From Liolophura sinensis (lineage: Eukaryota > Mollusca > Polyplacophora > Chitonida > Chitonidae), in assembly GCF_032854445.1 (NCBI RefSeq), contig NC_088297.1:25061127-25125126 (forward strand): DNA of 64,000 nt, given 5' to 3'. A program made the translations under genes and the position numbers. Every line of letters starts with the position of its first letter. Positions within the stretch are counted from its first letter, which is position 1. Positions 9,578 through 22,480 of this stretch are shown here, piece by piece. The notes beneath the pieces were generated by a model, which did not search any database, was not told the DNA's origin, and worked only from the letters and a program-made list of their open reading frames with translations.

Positions 9578-12500
9578 GTAACTGTCATACAGGTAATCTA
9601 CATTAGACATCTGATTAGTGTTACACCTGTACAGGTAAATTTAGACTTCACACGTGTGATATATGACACATTAGATAATAATTGCCAAAGATTAAGCGCA
9701 GTCCCAACTGGCATTGGCTCATGTGAAGATTTGTGTTGAGGTTTGTCGTGTACCAAGCATTGTGTGGTGGTTTTCTTTGACCCCTATCTAATGTTGTTGA
9801 CCTCTGACCGATTATGTTGTCATCTGCCTGGACTCCTTCACCTCTTTCTGGATTCCTTGACCTCTTGTGTTGTTTTTTCCACTTAGGAACCTGATTGATG
9901 ACCAAATTTTGTGATTGTTCAAGGGATTCCTTGAAATTTTTTTGTGCTGTTTAATAGGCCCGGAAGTTAGAGACCATGTGATCTCCTTAGTAACAGTCGG
10001 TGTGACTGAAGGAAATTTCCTAATCTTATAACACAGGAAAATGTCTTATTGTGAATTGGTACCAGTGGTAGTGTATTTGTTGGACTTGAATAATGTTCAG
10101 CTTTCCAGATAATCTGAGTATTTCTGTTGTGTACAACCTCAGCTAATTGGTCCCTGATGGAGCAGAAACCATGGGCCTTATCTGTGAGCTTCAGCATGGG
10201 CTGGCTACTAGGGTAATCACGAGATCTCAAACTTTCGGGACGTCTTACAGCATGTTGTGCTCTAAGTGAAGAAAATGATTATGGTACACCCGTGTCTAAG
10301 CTTAATGAGGTTGTGGCATTATCTATCCTAATTCTTAACCTCTGCAACCAATATTTTGAAACATTCTGAGATAACTACTGTATGGGGTGTAGAGAAATGA
10401 TTTGCTCACTTGTATGAAGCTTGCCTCTTTAGTGATACAAACAAATCATTTTGATAATAATAGTATGCTTAATTTTCACTGAAAAAACTGCTTTAGTGGT
10501 TGAAAAGGTTAAAGATTAACAGCATTAAATTTTAGTAACTTGCATAGAGTTAAAAAAAAAAAAAACAACAATGGTGCTTTCAGATATCCGTATTGACAGA
10601 TTGTTCATGTGCTGGTGGTAAGACTGAAAGCGAGTGGATCCGGCATGTTACAATGGCAACCAAAACGGAAGAGAGGCAATGCCATACCCAGCTCAACCTC
10701 GATGAGAAGGAGACTAATTTCCTGAAATTGAAGACAGGCATTAAAATGATTATTAATAGATATGTAATATATTGTTACATTATGACTTCTTTGTGGTAGA
10801 TTTTTACTTCAGAAAGTTTAATAATAATGGTGTTCTGACTGGAATTCATAGTATTTATGAATCTGTAAGTAAGCAGATATAAAGCAGCAATTGTGGATGT
10901 TCTGATGTGAGGAGATTGTCACTCTCTACTGTTTATGTTGATACCCATCCTACATGATCTGTACATGAAAAAACACAGTGTGGCATGCAGTTTGTTAGAT
11001 CTGCCAGATGTTTCTCCAAATTCTTCACAGATCATTGTAAGGCGTTGTAATTTGGTGAGAAAGTTTGCGAAACAAGAAAGTAAAAATTGTGATGGACTTT
11101 GTTCTGGTTTTCTACAGCTCTGTTGTTTACTGGGGAGTGTGGACTCGGTCCTTCTTCATAGGAAGGTCCCACTTGTCCTCTCCTTCTTCCAGAATCTATC
11201 TTGTGTTCACTCAAATTTCCAGACTTGCTGAGACCAGTTTGCGAGACAATGGAAGAGACATAAGAGCTTCTGGAAGATTCTGGAAATTGCAAATGGAATA
11301 GGCCTCATCACAAAAGGGATGCAAATCTTGGAAAGACTTCATTAGTCATTATGGTTCTATGTGAAGACAGTTGGAGCTGATAGCCCAGGACTTGCAAGAT
11401 TTGCTTCCCCTTTATTGAGACCTAGTGAACTCTGTCAGGTTTCAGGATGATCCTTTGTGTTTTGAAATTTTGACAGGTTCATATGCCAGCATCAGTGCTG
11501 AATCTTCTATATTTGTGTGAAATTCTGATGCTGTCATGTCTAGGAAAGCCATCCGAAGGTAAGGTGGGTGGGAAAGATATGAAAGAATTCAAGAAATTTA
11601 ACTGGAAAAAATGTGTTAGTCATTTAAATGAATACTACTAAATAATGATTTGTGATTACTCTAGACTTCAAACATCCAGAAAAACGAAGATTCAAACCCC
11701 TTCTTCTCTGCAGTATGGTTGAAATACTGCTTTCATGGCATTTAGCCGCTCTCATCCACTCTTTTATATTGTACAACAATTTGTGAGAATCTGGATCTCA
11801 AATCCAGAGAACAGCTGATCTTACTGCTTCTCAGGTATTGTTTATTACAATCCTTATCACTTCATTGAACAAGAAGTTAAGTTACAAAAGAATTAAAAAA
11901 TATGCAGCATTTTGTGGGTAATTTGATTGGTTACTGTGAACTATTTGTTTGTTGTTGCTTGAGGGAAATAGATAACTGTAACATCTGTCATTCTGGGTTT
12001 TTAGTGGCAAGTAAAAGCAGCCAACCTACTCTGTTCTGTTAAATTTTGCGAGCAGTTGGTTGCCTTTGTGGTTGTAATTGTTTGTTTATGTCAACTTAAT
12101 GAATTTAATGAATTGTCTAGCACCAATGACAAAAATTTCCAATGATTCTTTTTGCAACCTTTGTTTGTTAAAGTTTTTGTTAATTTTTCTCGACTTCATG
12201 AATTTGTTAAGTGTAGCAACGATGACAAAAAATTCCACTGATTCGGCTTTTAAAAGTGGTGGTGTTTCGACCAGTGTTTCTGTTTTTGCCGAATTTGTCA
12301 TTCAGCAGATTTAGTTGGGAATGTGTTAAGTTTGTCTGACAACGATCAGTGGATCTGTCAGATGTATCGTAAACTTTCCTCCATCGACAGCGTTGTTTGT
12401 AAATTTGAACAACAGCCCTTCATACTGCTCAATCAAATGTTGTGCCTTGGGTTAATGTTGTGCCCTGGGCAGCCCAGTAGAAAAGGGCGTGTTTTTTTTT

Positions 12501-13740
12501 TTTTTTTTTATATTTTTTTCTGCTACAGCAGTCGAGTAAAATCAGCTACTTAATCGGCTTCTCAGAGTTAATGTTTTGCCTTGTTGAATCAGCCTAATGG
12601 AGCTTTGAACATTTTGAATTTTTGTACAAACTATGGTTAGTAAGCCACTCTATTGTCAAGAATAGAATTAAAACCTTAAATTGTACATTCTCTTGCCGGA
12701 TGTTGATACATACTCAAACTGGTGCTCTCCTAAAAGTTACCCTCTTTCTCAGTGACTCAGCAGTATTTGTTCTGTGTGACTGGACAAAACTACGTGCAGA
12801 AGGTAACTGCTTGTTGACAAATTTTTATTCTTTTCTGCTAATACAGAGTGAAGACCTGTTCAGTGTAAGACTTAATTGTGTCTGTCAGTGTGCTGTGAAT
12901 TAGTAACTTAAAACACCTACAACTTTTCAAGCATTATAATCCTACACCCTTGTTACCTCCCCTGTCTGGCCAGATTCGGTTGACCAATCAAATGATCATA
13001 CTGACTAGAAACCCAACGTGAGTAGTGGAGCTGTGCATACCACTCAGCCAGTGTTTACACATTTCTTTAAGTCTTTGTGTTTTTTTTCAGAGTAAATAAA
13101 TAGATACAATGTAGTGTTGTGCATTGATGAAAGATCAGACACTTACAAGGATGTACAAACTCTGTACTGTGTAATAGCACAGACTCGCTGTTTGGATGGC
13201 TTGTAACAGCTTTATAGTGTACATTGGCTTTAAGTTTAATGTGCAAGCTGCTAGATGTGTAAATAAATTTGTAGTCAAACAGAATTAAGAACTGGTTGGT
13301 TTTATTGTTTTCTGATGTTAGCAACAAGGTAAATAGTGTTTTTGAATGCATGTATGTACGTAGACACTGTCATAATGTAGGACTGTGTCTCACAAATGCA
13401 AAGATCATATGATAAGTTGGTAGTAACTGGGTCTAATATAACCTGTTGTTTTAGTGCCAGGTTGTAACTGCCATGGCTACAAGTATGACCGAAACTAATT
13501 TCATAAGCTGTAATTTGTTTGAATCGAAGCCTCGAACTCGATCAGCCGTACGAAAACAGGACCATGCTGTTTGGTACAATGTATAGAGTTCAGCAATGTT
13601 CAAATTGATCAGGGCTTATGAACTGGCCATACGGTATCTCTCGGTAACAAGCCAGTGCTGACATGGCCTCCTCTTTTATGTTGAATGATGACTTGGGGTA
13701 GGTAGTATCAAGATTTCCAACTTCTGTGTTTTGTGCGTGT
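9578..13740 (+). other. SDHA 3' flank, no further gene seen
   Basis: This should hold the SDHA 3' UTR. Possible polyadenylation hexamers are ATTAAA at 10524-10529 and AATAAA at 13095-13100; neither can be chosen from sequence alone. A MITE copy (10329-10518) and a poly-T run near 12492-12509 are the only other structures noted. Confidence 0.5.
10329..10518. mobile_element. MITE-like element with ~22-bp terminal inverted repeats, 190 bp
   Basis: The left end TAATTCTTAACCTCTGCAACC pairs with the right end GGTTGAAAAGGTTAAAGATTA read in reverse. The interior matches the copy at 35888-36216 (GGGGTGTAGAGAAATGATTT). There is no coding capacity. Confidence 0.7.
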
Positions 13741-16700
13741 GACAACTCCGGATTGGATCTGGATCCACTCTGTGATCCCTCTCAATCTTCTTCATCATTC
13801 ACTACGCTCTGTGAGTGACAACTCCGGATTGGATCTGGATCCACTCTGTGATCCCTCTCAATCTTCTTCTTCATTCACTACGCTCTGTGTGTGACAACTC
13901 CGGATTGGATCTGGATCCACTCTGTGATCCCTCTCAATCTTCTTCATCATTCACTACGCTCTGTGAGTGACAACTCCAGATTGGATCTGGATGCACTCTG
14001 TGATCCCTCTCAGTCTTCTTCATCATTCACTACGCTCTGTGTGTGACAACTCCGGATTGGATCTGGATCCACTCTGTGATCCCTCTCAATCTACTTCATC
14101 ATTCACTACGCTCTGTGAGTGACAACTCCGGATTGGATCTGGATCCACTCTGTGATCCCTCTCAATCTTCTTCATCATTCACTACGCTCTGTGTGTGACA
14201 ACTCCGGATTGGATCTGGATCCACTCTGTGATCCCTCTCAATCTTCTTCATCATTCACTACGTTCTGTGAGTGACAACTCCGGATTGGATCTGGATGCAC
14301 TCTGTGATCCCTCTCAGTCTTTTTCATCATTCACTACGCTCTGTGAGTGACAACTCCGGATTGGATCTGGATCCACTCTGTGATCCCTCTCAGTCTACTT
14401 CATCATTCACTACGCTCTGTGAGTGACAACTCCGGATTGGATCTGGGTCCACTTTGTGATCCCTCTCGATCTACTTGATCATTCACTACGCTATGTGAGT
14501 GACAACTCCGGATTGGATCTGGGTCCACTCTGTGATCCCTCTCAATCTACTTCATCATTCACTACGCTCTGTGAGTGACAACTCCGGATTGGATCTGGGT
14601 CCACTCTGTGATCCCTCTCAATCTACTTGATCATTCACTACCCTCTGTTTGTGACAACTCCGGATTGGATCTGGGTCCACTCTGTGATCCCTCTCAGTCT
14701 TCTTCATCATTCACTATGCTCTATGAGTGACAACTCCGGATTGGATCTGGGTCCACTCTGTGATCCCTCTCAGTCTACTTCATCATTCACTACGCTCTGT
14801 GAGTGACAACTCCGGATTGGATCTGGGTCCACTTTGTGATCCCTCTCGATCTACTTGATCATTCACTACGCTATGTGAGTGACAACTCCGGATTGGATCT
14901 GGGTCCACTCTGTGATCCCTCTCAATCTACTTGATCATTCACTACGCTATGTGAGTGACAACTCCAGATTGGATCTGGGTCCACTCTGTGATCCCTCTCG
15001 ATCTACTTGATCATTCACTACGCTCTGTGAGTGACAACTCCGGATTGGATCTGGGTCCACTCTGTGATCCCTCTCAATCTACTTGATCATTCACTACCCT
15101 CTGTTTGTGACAACTCCGGATTGGATCTGGGTCCACTCTGTGATCCCTCTCAGTCTTCTTCATCATTCACTATGCTCTATGAGTGACAACTCCGGATTGG
15201 ATCTGGGTCCACTCTGTGATCCCTCTCAATCTTCTTCATCATTCACTACGCTCTGTGAGTGACAACTCCAGATTGGATCTGGATCCACTCTGTGATCCCT
15301 CTCGATCTACTTCATCATTCACTACGCTCTGTGAGTGACAACTCCAGATTGGATCTGGGTCCACTCTGTGATCCCTCTCGATCTACTTCATCATTCACTA
15401 CGCTCTGTGAGTGACAACTCCGGATTGGATCTGGGTCCACTCTGTGATCCCTCTCGATCTACTTCATCATTCACTACGCTCTGTGAGTGACAACTCCAGA
15501 TTGGATCTGGATGCACTCTGTGATCCCTCTCAGTCTTCTTCTTCATTCACTACGCTCTGTGTGTGACAACTCCGGATTGGATCTGGATCCATTCTGTGAT
15601 CCCTCTCAATCTTCTTCATCATTCACTAAGCTCTGTGAGTGACAACTCCGGATTGGATCTGGATGCACTCTGTGATCCCTCTCAGTCTTTTTCATCATTC
15701 ACTACGCTTTGTGAGTGACAACTCCAGATTGGATCTGGATGCACTCTGTGATCCCTCTCAGTCTTCTTCATCATTCACTACGCTCTGTGAGTGACAACTC
15801 CGGATTGGATCTGGATGCACTCTGTGATCCCTCTCAATCTACTTCATTCACTACGCTCTGTGAGTGACAACTCCGGATTGGATCTGGATCCACTCTGTGA
15901 TCCCTCTCAATCTACTTCATCATTCACTACGCTCTGTGTGTGACAACTCCGGATTGGATCTGGATCCACTCTGTGATCCCTCTCAATCTACTTCATCATT
16001 CACTACGCTCTGTGTGTGACAACTCCGGATTGGATCTGGATCCACTCTGTGATCCCTCTCAATCTTCTTCATCATTCACTACGCTCTGTGAGTGACAACT
16101 CCAGATTGGATCTGGATGCACTCTGTGATCCCTCTCAGTCTTTTTCATCATTCACTACGCTTTGTGAGTGACAACTCCGGATTGGATCTGGATCCACTCT
16201 GTGATCCCTCTCAGTCTTCTTCATCATTCACTACGCTCTGTGAGTGACAACTCCGGATTGGATCTGGGTCCACTCTGTGATCCCTCTCAATCTTCTTCTT
16301 CATTCACTACGCTCTGTGAGTGACAACTCCGGATTGGATCTGGATCCACTCTTTGTGATCCCTCTCGATCTACTTCATCATTCACTACGCTATGTGAGTG
16401 ACAACTCCGGATTGAATCTGGGTCCACTCTTTGTGATCCCTCTCAATCTTCATCATTCACTACGCTCTGTGAGTGACAACTCCAGATTGGATCTGGGTCC
16501 ACTCTGTGATCCCTCTCAATCTACTTCATCATTCACTATGCTCTGTGAGTGACAACTCCGGATTGGATCTGGATCCACTCTTTGTGATCCCTCTCGATCT
16601 ACTTCATCATTCACTACGCTATGTGAGTGACAACTCCCGATTGAATCTGGGTCCACTCTTTGTGATCCCTCTCAATCTTCATCATTCACTACGCTCTGTG

Positions 16701-17222
16701 TGTGACAACTCCGGATTGGATCTGGATCCACTCTGTGATCCCTCTCAATCTTCTTCATCATTCACTACGCTCTGTGAGTGACAACTCCGGATTGGATCTG
16801 GATGCACTCTGTGATCCCTCTCAGTCTTCATCATTCACTACGCTCTGTGAGTGACAACTCCGGATTGGATCTGGATCCACTCTGTGATCCCTCTCAGCCT
16901 ACTTCATCATTCACTACGCTCTGTGAGTGACAACTCCGGATTGGATCTGGATCCACTCTTTGTGATCCCTCTCGATCTACTTCATCATTCACTATGCTCC
17001 GTGAGTGACAACTCCGGATTGAATCTGGGTCCACTCTTTGTGATCCCTCTCAATCTACTTCATCATTCACTACGCTCTGTGAGTGACAACTCCGGATTGG
17101 ATCTGGATCCACTCTGTGATCCCTCTCAATCTACTTCATCATTCACTACGCTCTGTGAGTGACAACTCCAGATTGGATCTGGATCCACTCTGTGATCCCT
17201 CTCAATCTACTTTATCATTCAT
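13741..17222 (+). repeat. Satellite, ~46 x 76-bp units
   Basis: The unit begins GACAACTCCGGATTGGATCT, contains CCACTCTGTGATCCCTCTC and ends ATTCACTACGCTCTGTGAGT. The first two starts are 13741 and 13817. Some units are 73 or 78 bp. Blocks of 3, 5 and 6 units recur as higher-order repeats. Open frames of about 100 aa are by-products of mixed unit lengths. Confidence 0.97.
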
Positions 17223-17397
17223 CTGTGGCAGATGATCATATCCTAACAGAATCACCAGTGGTAAGCTCTGCTATATATAGGTGATAGAACTGAGATGACT
17301 TGTTAGCTGTGTCATGTATGCCAGTCATGTGACAGGTAGCCTCTAATGTGATTGGCTGCGGCATTCATATTACTTATTCATGAATACGTCTGCAGAA

Positions 17398-17536
17398 GAG
17401 GGAAGGTCCTGCAGATGGTTGCGGGCTTTCCCCCGGGCAAAGAGCCCGCTTTCCTCACACCAAAATGCTGGCCACCTTTTTATTACGGAAATATTCTTGA
17501 GTTCAGTGTAACACACTCATCAGTGATATAAATACG
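17398..17536 (+). mobile_element. SINE family A, 3' part
   Basis: It starts in the body (GGGAAGGTCCTGCAGATGG, TTTCCCCCGGGC) and runs through ATGCTGGCCACC to AATATTCTTGAGTTCAGTG. The head is missing. Confidence 0.75.
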
Positions 17537-17557
17537 CTCCTGAGTACCTCAAGTACC

Positions 17558-17855
17558 AGCCCCGCTGGCACAGTTGGTAGAGCATCCAGGGTCAATCCTT
17601 GGTCGAGTCACACCTAAGGCTTTAAAAGAAGAAGTTGTAACTTCCTCGCTTGGCGTTCAGCATGAAGGGGATAGTGCCCCGTATCAGTATAATGGCTCAA
17701 GTGGGGCGACTTACTTGCCTTCTGTAAGTCATCTCCGTGAAGCAGCACTAGATGAAAGAGCCGTGGAAATCCATCCTGCAGCAAGGAGGCAAATTACATG
17801 CATTCTGAGGGTTCCTTTATCGTCATATCACTCACTCACTCACTCACTCCTAGCC
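17558..17855 (+). mobile_element. SINE family B with tRNA-like head and (CACT)n tail
   Basis: The head CCCCGCTGGCACAGTTGG (box A-like) and GGTCGAGTCACACC (box B-like) are followed by CTCGCTTGGCGTTCAGCATG and a CACTCACTCACTCACTC tail. This body type is recurrent in mollusc genomes as I recognise it. Confidence 0.75.
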
Positions 17856-18423
17856 TCAAGTAAATGGAAGAGGGATGAGGTATGTGTGTGGAGAAAAGGG
17901 CTGGCCTGTGTTGTACAAAGCTGGACACCAGGACGATATAGATATCCTCAAAATACCATAATCAAGACTATTTCACTTAATTATAACCTGGCAACCTGAA
18001 AGTTCGAAGTAAACAAGCGACTGGTCATGTTACGGCCAAACACACAGGTTAAGTACTGGCAAAAGGCAAGTGGTCTTCAAAAAAAAACTATGCAAACCCA
18101 AACAAAAGAACATCGTTTACAGCTTACTGGCTTGAAAGTCCTGAACACAATTAATGAAAACAACAAAATTTTGAAATCTTGGCAATTTTTTGTCCAATGA
18201 CGGGATAGAACCCACGTATCATTTGACCTGATGGCTGAAATCGAAAGGAAGATCTGTCCCACTTAAAGTAATTTGGGTAATCACAGGTACATATATAGCT
18301 CATTTCAGCTTTAATAGCACCCATGATGAGGAAATTTCAAACAAAGGCATGATCAGAGATTGGAAGAATTGAACAATTTTATTCACTCCACAGTTGTGTA
18401 AATAAATAGCGCCATATTCTACA

Positions 18424-18543
18424 TTACCAGTACTTACAGAGTTTAGCGGCTATAGCCACAGAGACAGCACAACAGACAGGCCTGTACAGTATGTCCATGT
18501 CTTCTTCAGACATAATGTCTTTGATACCAGCGTCTTCCTCAGT
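18424..18543 (-). other. Short open segment, possible unrecognised terminal exon
   Basis: 39 codons open on the - strand to TAA at 18426-18424, including DIMSEEDMDILYRPVCC then a hydrophobic AVSVAIAAKLC stretch. An in-frame stop lies directly upstream and no acceptor gives this frame, so coding status is weak. The protein is not recognised. Confidence 0.12.
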
Positions 18544-19947
18544 TTACCGAACTGCAGAACATGTAATTAGTTTTTCTACTTTCTTAAAGCACAGTTCAAA
18601 AATACCAGCTGTCTGCAATCTTTACCCTGTCATGGAATAAACACTGCTGAATCAACAAGGATTGTAAATTTTTCCACTCCTTTAACATCTGCTTCTTGTA
18701 CTAAAGATACTAATGAGCAAAAATCCCAGGCAAAAACGTGGATTTAAGTGTGGTACATACAAAAATACTGAGACTGTCAAATGGTTTCATATAACTCCCA
18801 TCTACCAAGGCCACAGCGTCACAAATCTTTGACAGATACCAAATAAAACGTGTAATAAGTTATCATTATGGTCAAAATCAAACTTTGGACACAATTACTG
18901 GTAGCCCAGTCCGAGTAGGCTTACATGAAGTAACCATAATGTTGCCTGCACACTCAATATATGCATGCACACAAACATTTTAAAGATTTTATTACAACAC
19001 ATACAAAGAAGTCGTCCTTACCTGACATTCTCTCAAAGCGCATTCAAGCAATCACATATTTTTTGTAAAGCTGATTTCTGTATGACAATCACTGCAGATA
19101 CATTAAATTTTCAATTTATGAATGAAGGCAACACCAAAAATTCAACCAAAATGCCAACAACAATGCCATATTAAACAGTAGACAATTTTGTTTAGCAAAC
19201 TGTCGGGGAAGGTGTTGACCAGGGATCAAAATGGGAAGAATTTCTTTCTGCTTACATCATGCACCCTAGCGATTTTACTAACTAACAATTAAAGCTGATA
19301 ATGGGCAAACACTGTTTTAAAAATCATACATCTGAAATTTCTGACCTCTACTAAAACTGTTCCATACACCAATGATATAGGCCTAATTTTTGGCAAACCA
19401 TTGGAGTTTTTTCTTCAACACAGAGTAATACTCGAATGTCATGACATAGATGACTTTTTGGTACATTTTTTTAGTATCAAGAAATTCTACAAAAGCATTC
19501 AAAAAAACTCCATTACAACGCATGATTTTGAGACAATAATTTATACAGGTTTGTCATATTTTGTGCCCACGCTAAACTTGTTAGAAAGATCATAGGATTC
19601 CTCATGAGAGATCATTTTACAGAAAATAACTACCATATTTGCAAAATATTCCATGTTAATAGATAAATAAAAAGTGATGTCACTTACAACATGGGCCGAA
19701 TTGTTGAAAAAGACAGGGGCTTGTAGAATGTAATCCTTATTTAACATTTAACCTTAGTCTCAACTGTCAATTGTTTGTATTATGCCAAGACTAGTCTAAA
19801 CATTTAAACCTGGCTTCACTTTTTATCCTCTTTTGAATAACTGTTCAAGATCTATAATATAGTTCAATGTTTATCACCACTCCTGAACAAAAAGGTTTAA
19901 TACTAGTATCTGGGGCCCATTGCTCCTCAGTGTACATTTCAAACCTT

Positions 19948-20074
19948 CCCATGTACGGCTGGAGAGGGAGCTAGCATGAGCTGGACTTGAACTCTCAGCT
20001 ACTGCATTGACGAGACGTTCCTGGGTCAATGAGCTGAGCCGGCAGACTAAGCACCTCTGTCATAGAGGCCCACA
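19948..20074 (-). mobile_element. SINE family A, head part
   Basis: Reverse orientation: CTTCCCATGTACGGCTGGAG, GAGCTGGACTTGAACTC (box B complement), GAGCTGAGCCGGC and AGAGGCCCAC. The 3' body is missing. Confidence 0.75.
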
Positions 20075-20596
20075 AAATGATCGATACTGCTTATTGTGTT
20101 GAAATCTGCCTCTTTAGTTAACCTCTAAGCAACTTAACCAAACCCACTACTGAAACAGGACAGCTGTTTTTTTCTTAATGTAAACAGGACATTACAAGTA
20201 CATGTGTGTTCTTTCTGTAAAAAAATATACCACCAATTCTCCTTCCAAGACGACTTGAGCTATTGGTCTAAACAATGAATATTCAGTGGCTCTGTCAATT
20301 GATTGGTCATTACCCGTACAAAATTTCATCACAATTTTAATTTGTACTTTGACTGGCTGAAGCTTAGCACAACAGGGTGCATCTGAAAATACATGTACAC
20401 GAAAAACACTGTTGGCATGTATATGCCGTGTCAAATCAATCCATGAAATTTGTTGTCTTTCATTACATTTTCTCTTAAAAATTCATCAAATGAACTCTTA
20501 TAATTAGATATTATTTAGAGAATATGGCTTTAAAATCTGTAAATATCACACTCTGCTGATCCAGTAACAGTTATGATCAACTTAATTGGGCAAATC

Positions 20597-20747
20597 TTTC
20601 AAGATGTTCTGTCCAAGTGCAAAACTTTCAAGATATTCTGTCCAAGTGCAAAACTTTCAAGAGGTTCTGTCCAAGTGCAAAACTTTCAAGATGTTCTGTC
20701 CAAGTGCAAAACTTTCAAGATGTTCTGTCCAAGTGCAAAACTTTCAC
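20597..20747 (+). repeat. Minisatellite, 5 x 29 bp
   Basis: The unit TTTCAAGATGTTCTGTCCAA + GTGCAAAAC starts at 20597, 20626 and onward, with point variants. Confidence 0.9.
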
Positions 20748-20982
20748 AAAATAAATGGGCCATGAAATTTTTTGGAAAAATTCTTCCAAAGGACTCGACA
20801 TTTTGTATTGACTGATCCAACCCAGACTATCATATAATACATTGTGCATCATTTAGGTATCTTGAAAGTGATTAACTCCTACTGTAGCACACATAAAACA
20901 AGGGCATGTATGTTCATTTCTATCCATTCAGACTCGTGCTCCAATACCACACCTAACCTAAAATCCATATCACCAGCACTAC

Positions 20983-21114
20983 ATGGAAGTCTAGTGACAA
21001 CATGGAAGTCTGGTGACTACATGAAAGTCTAGTGACAACATGGAAGTCTGGTGACTACATGAAAGTCTAGTGACAACATGGAAGTCTGGTGACTACATGG
21101 AAGTTTAGTGACTA
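20983..21114 (+). repeat. Minisatellite, ~7 x 19 bp
   Basis: The unit CATGGAAGTCTAGTGACAA alternates with CATGGAAGTCTGGTGACTA, giving a 38-bp dimer pattern. Confidence 0.85.
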
Positions 21115-22148
21115 CGCTTCTACGATGTACGTTTGTACAGCACTATACTATATGGCTACAAGGTTAGGTATAGCACTATTTCAACCAGAACAAGCTTAGT
21201 GCTATGTGTCTGGCAGGAAACGACTCTCCCAGACCATAAAATGTAGAGAACTACTATTTACAGTTTTCTAGCATGACAAATTCACACAACTGTAAGCTTT
21301 ATAATGTGCTTCTATACAGCAATGCTTTATTTTTGTTCACACAGTTGTTTTGGGCATAAAATGAAGGCAATATACAAGTTTGTCAGATCAACATTTGAGT
21401 CTTAAATACAGGAATTTTGTCAGCTACAGATATGATAAGAATCTAGCTCTGCGTCAGGTAGTGGCCATTTCCCTGAACTTTTAAGGGGAAATAGTAGTTG
21501 TCCAGTGGTACAGAGTTCTGTTCACTTTCTCAAAATGGCTGCTATTTACATCATAGGCACTATCTTTACCACACATACCTATGTAACATGGGAGAACTCT
21601 ATGCAGCCTGATATTTGGATCACCTCCCTAGATATAATGGTCTGTCTACTGCTGAGTTTTCTTGAAGAATTTGATCTGAGTACATTTAAATTCTTATCAC
21701 AGGGAAGGGAATGAGGGAGGCTGTCAGAGAAAAATGACACAACTCTGAAAAGATCTTCATGCACATGAAAACTGGAAAGTTCACATATAGTTCAACTCTG
21801 ACCTCTTAACAAAAAGTTCCTAGGTCAACACAACTTGACCTTTGAAAAAAACAATTAACTTAAACATACAAAAACAGTAACTGGCAAGTATGCATGCTTC
21901 AAACCAAGAGAAGTAAATGATGGATACAAATAATGCCAAAGAAAAACTTCATTTTTGAAGTCAGAAACAATTGTTTTTTTAAAAATCTGTTTTCATATAT
22001 AAGTTATCATAAGTTTGAATTCCTTCAGTGTAAAACCACACCGTACTAATGAAACAATCTGCTGACACACACTTATCTTTGCAGTCTTCGGATATTACAT
22101 GTAGGTTTCCACAAACAAATCAGTGGATTTTAATGATATGCACCATTC

Positions 22149-22154
22149 TTTATT
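22149..22154 (-). terminator. Candidate polyadenylation signal for BAG3
   Basis: This is an AATAAA hexamer on the - strand (TTTATT on +), about 330 nt past the BAG3 stop. Further hexamers lie farther downstream (for example at about 21326), so the actual cleavage site is not determined. Confidence 0.3.
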
Positions 22155-22439
22155 TTTAAAGCACAATAACAACCATGCTAATAAACATGTAGCATTTAAA
22201 ACAGGTGTGAAAAAAATTTATAAATTAAGAAAAATGAAAACAAAAAGAAAGACAGAACACAGAAAAACTGGGAAAAAAATGCTTAAACTTGATACACAAA
22301 TGCCAGTTACACTTAGCCTTTAACAACAACAGAACTTCTCTAGAACCTAACAAGCAGAAACCAATCATACTGTAGCTGTCCATACATGTACACTCGTAAA
22401 TTTGGTAATAATTACAAGAAAACACATATGGTACATGTA

Positions 22440-22475
22440 TATAATAATAATAATTATAATAATAATAATAATAAA
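22440..22475 (+). repeat. (ATA)n microsatellite just past the BAG3 stop
   Basis: ATAATAATAATAATTATAAT-type run, starting about 6 nt beyond the stop codon in the BAG3 3' UTR. Confidence 0.85.
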
Positions 22476-22480
22476 CACTC

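Larger units (their letters stand above)
17223..22480. other. Intergenic region / BAG3 3' flank
   Basis: AT-rich, with no recognisable gene. It holds SINE pieces (17398-17536, 17558-17855, 19948-20074), two short minisatellites (20597-20747, 20983-21114) and a small open segment on the - strand (18424-18543). The BAG3 3' UTR should occupy the part next to 22480. Confidence 0.5.

Noticed and set aside
16244-17162. Open frames of about 102 codons in the 76-bp satellite
   Set aside because: Open only where units of 73, 76 and 78 bp happen to keep one register; no conserved protein.
13741-17222. Possible CRISPR array
   Set aside because: No unique spacers; units abut directly, and the locus is in an intron-bearing eukaryotic genome. 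The same applies to the other arrays.
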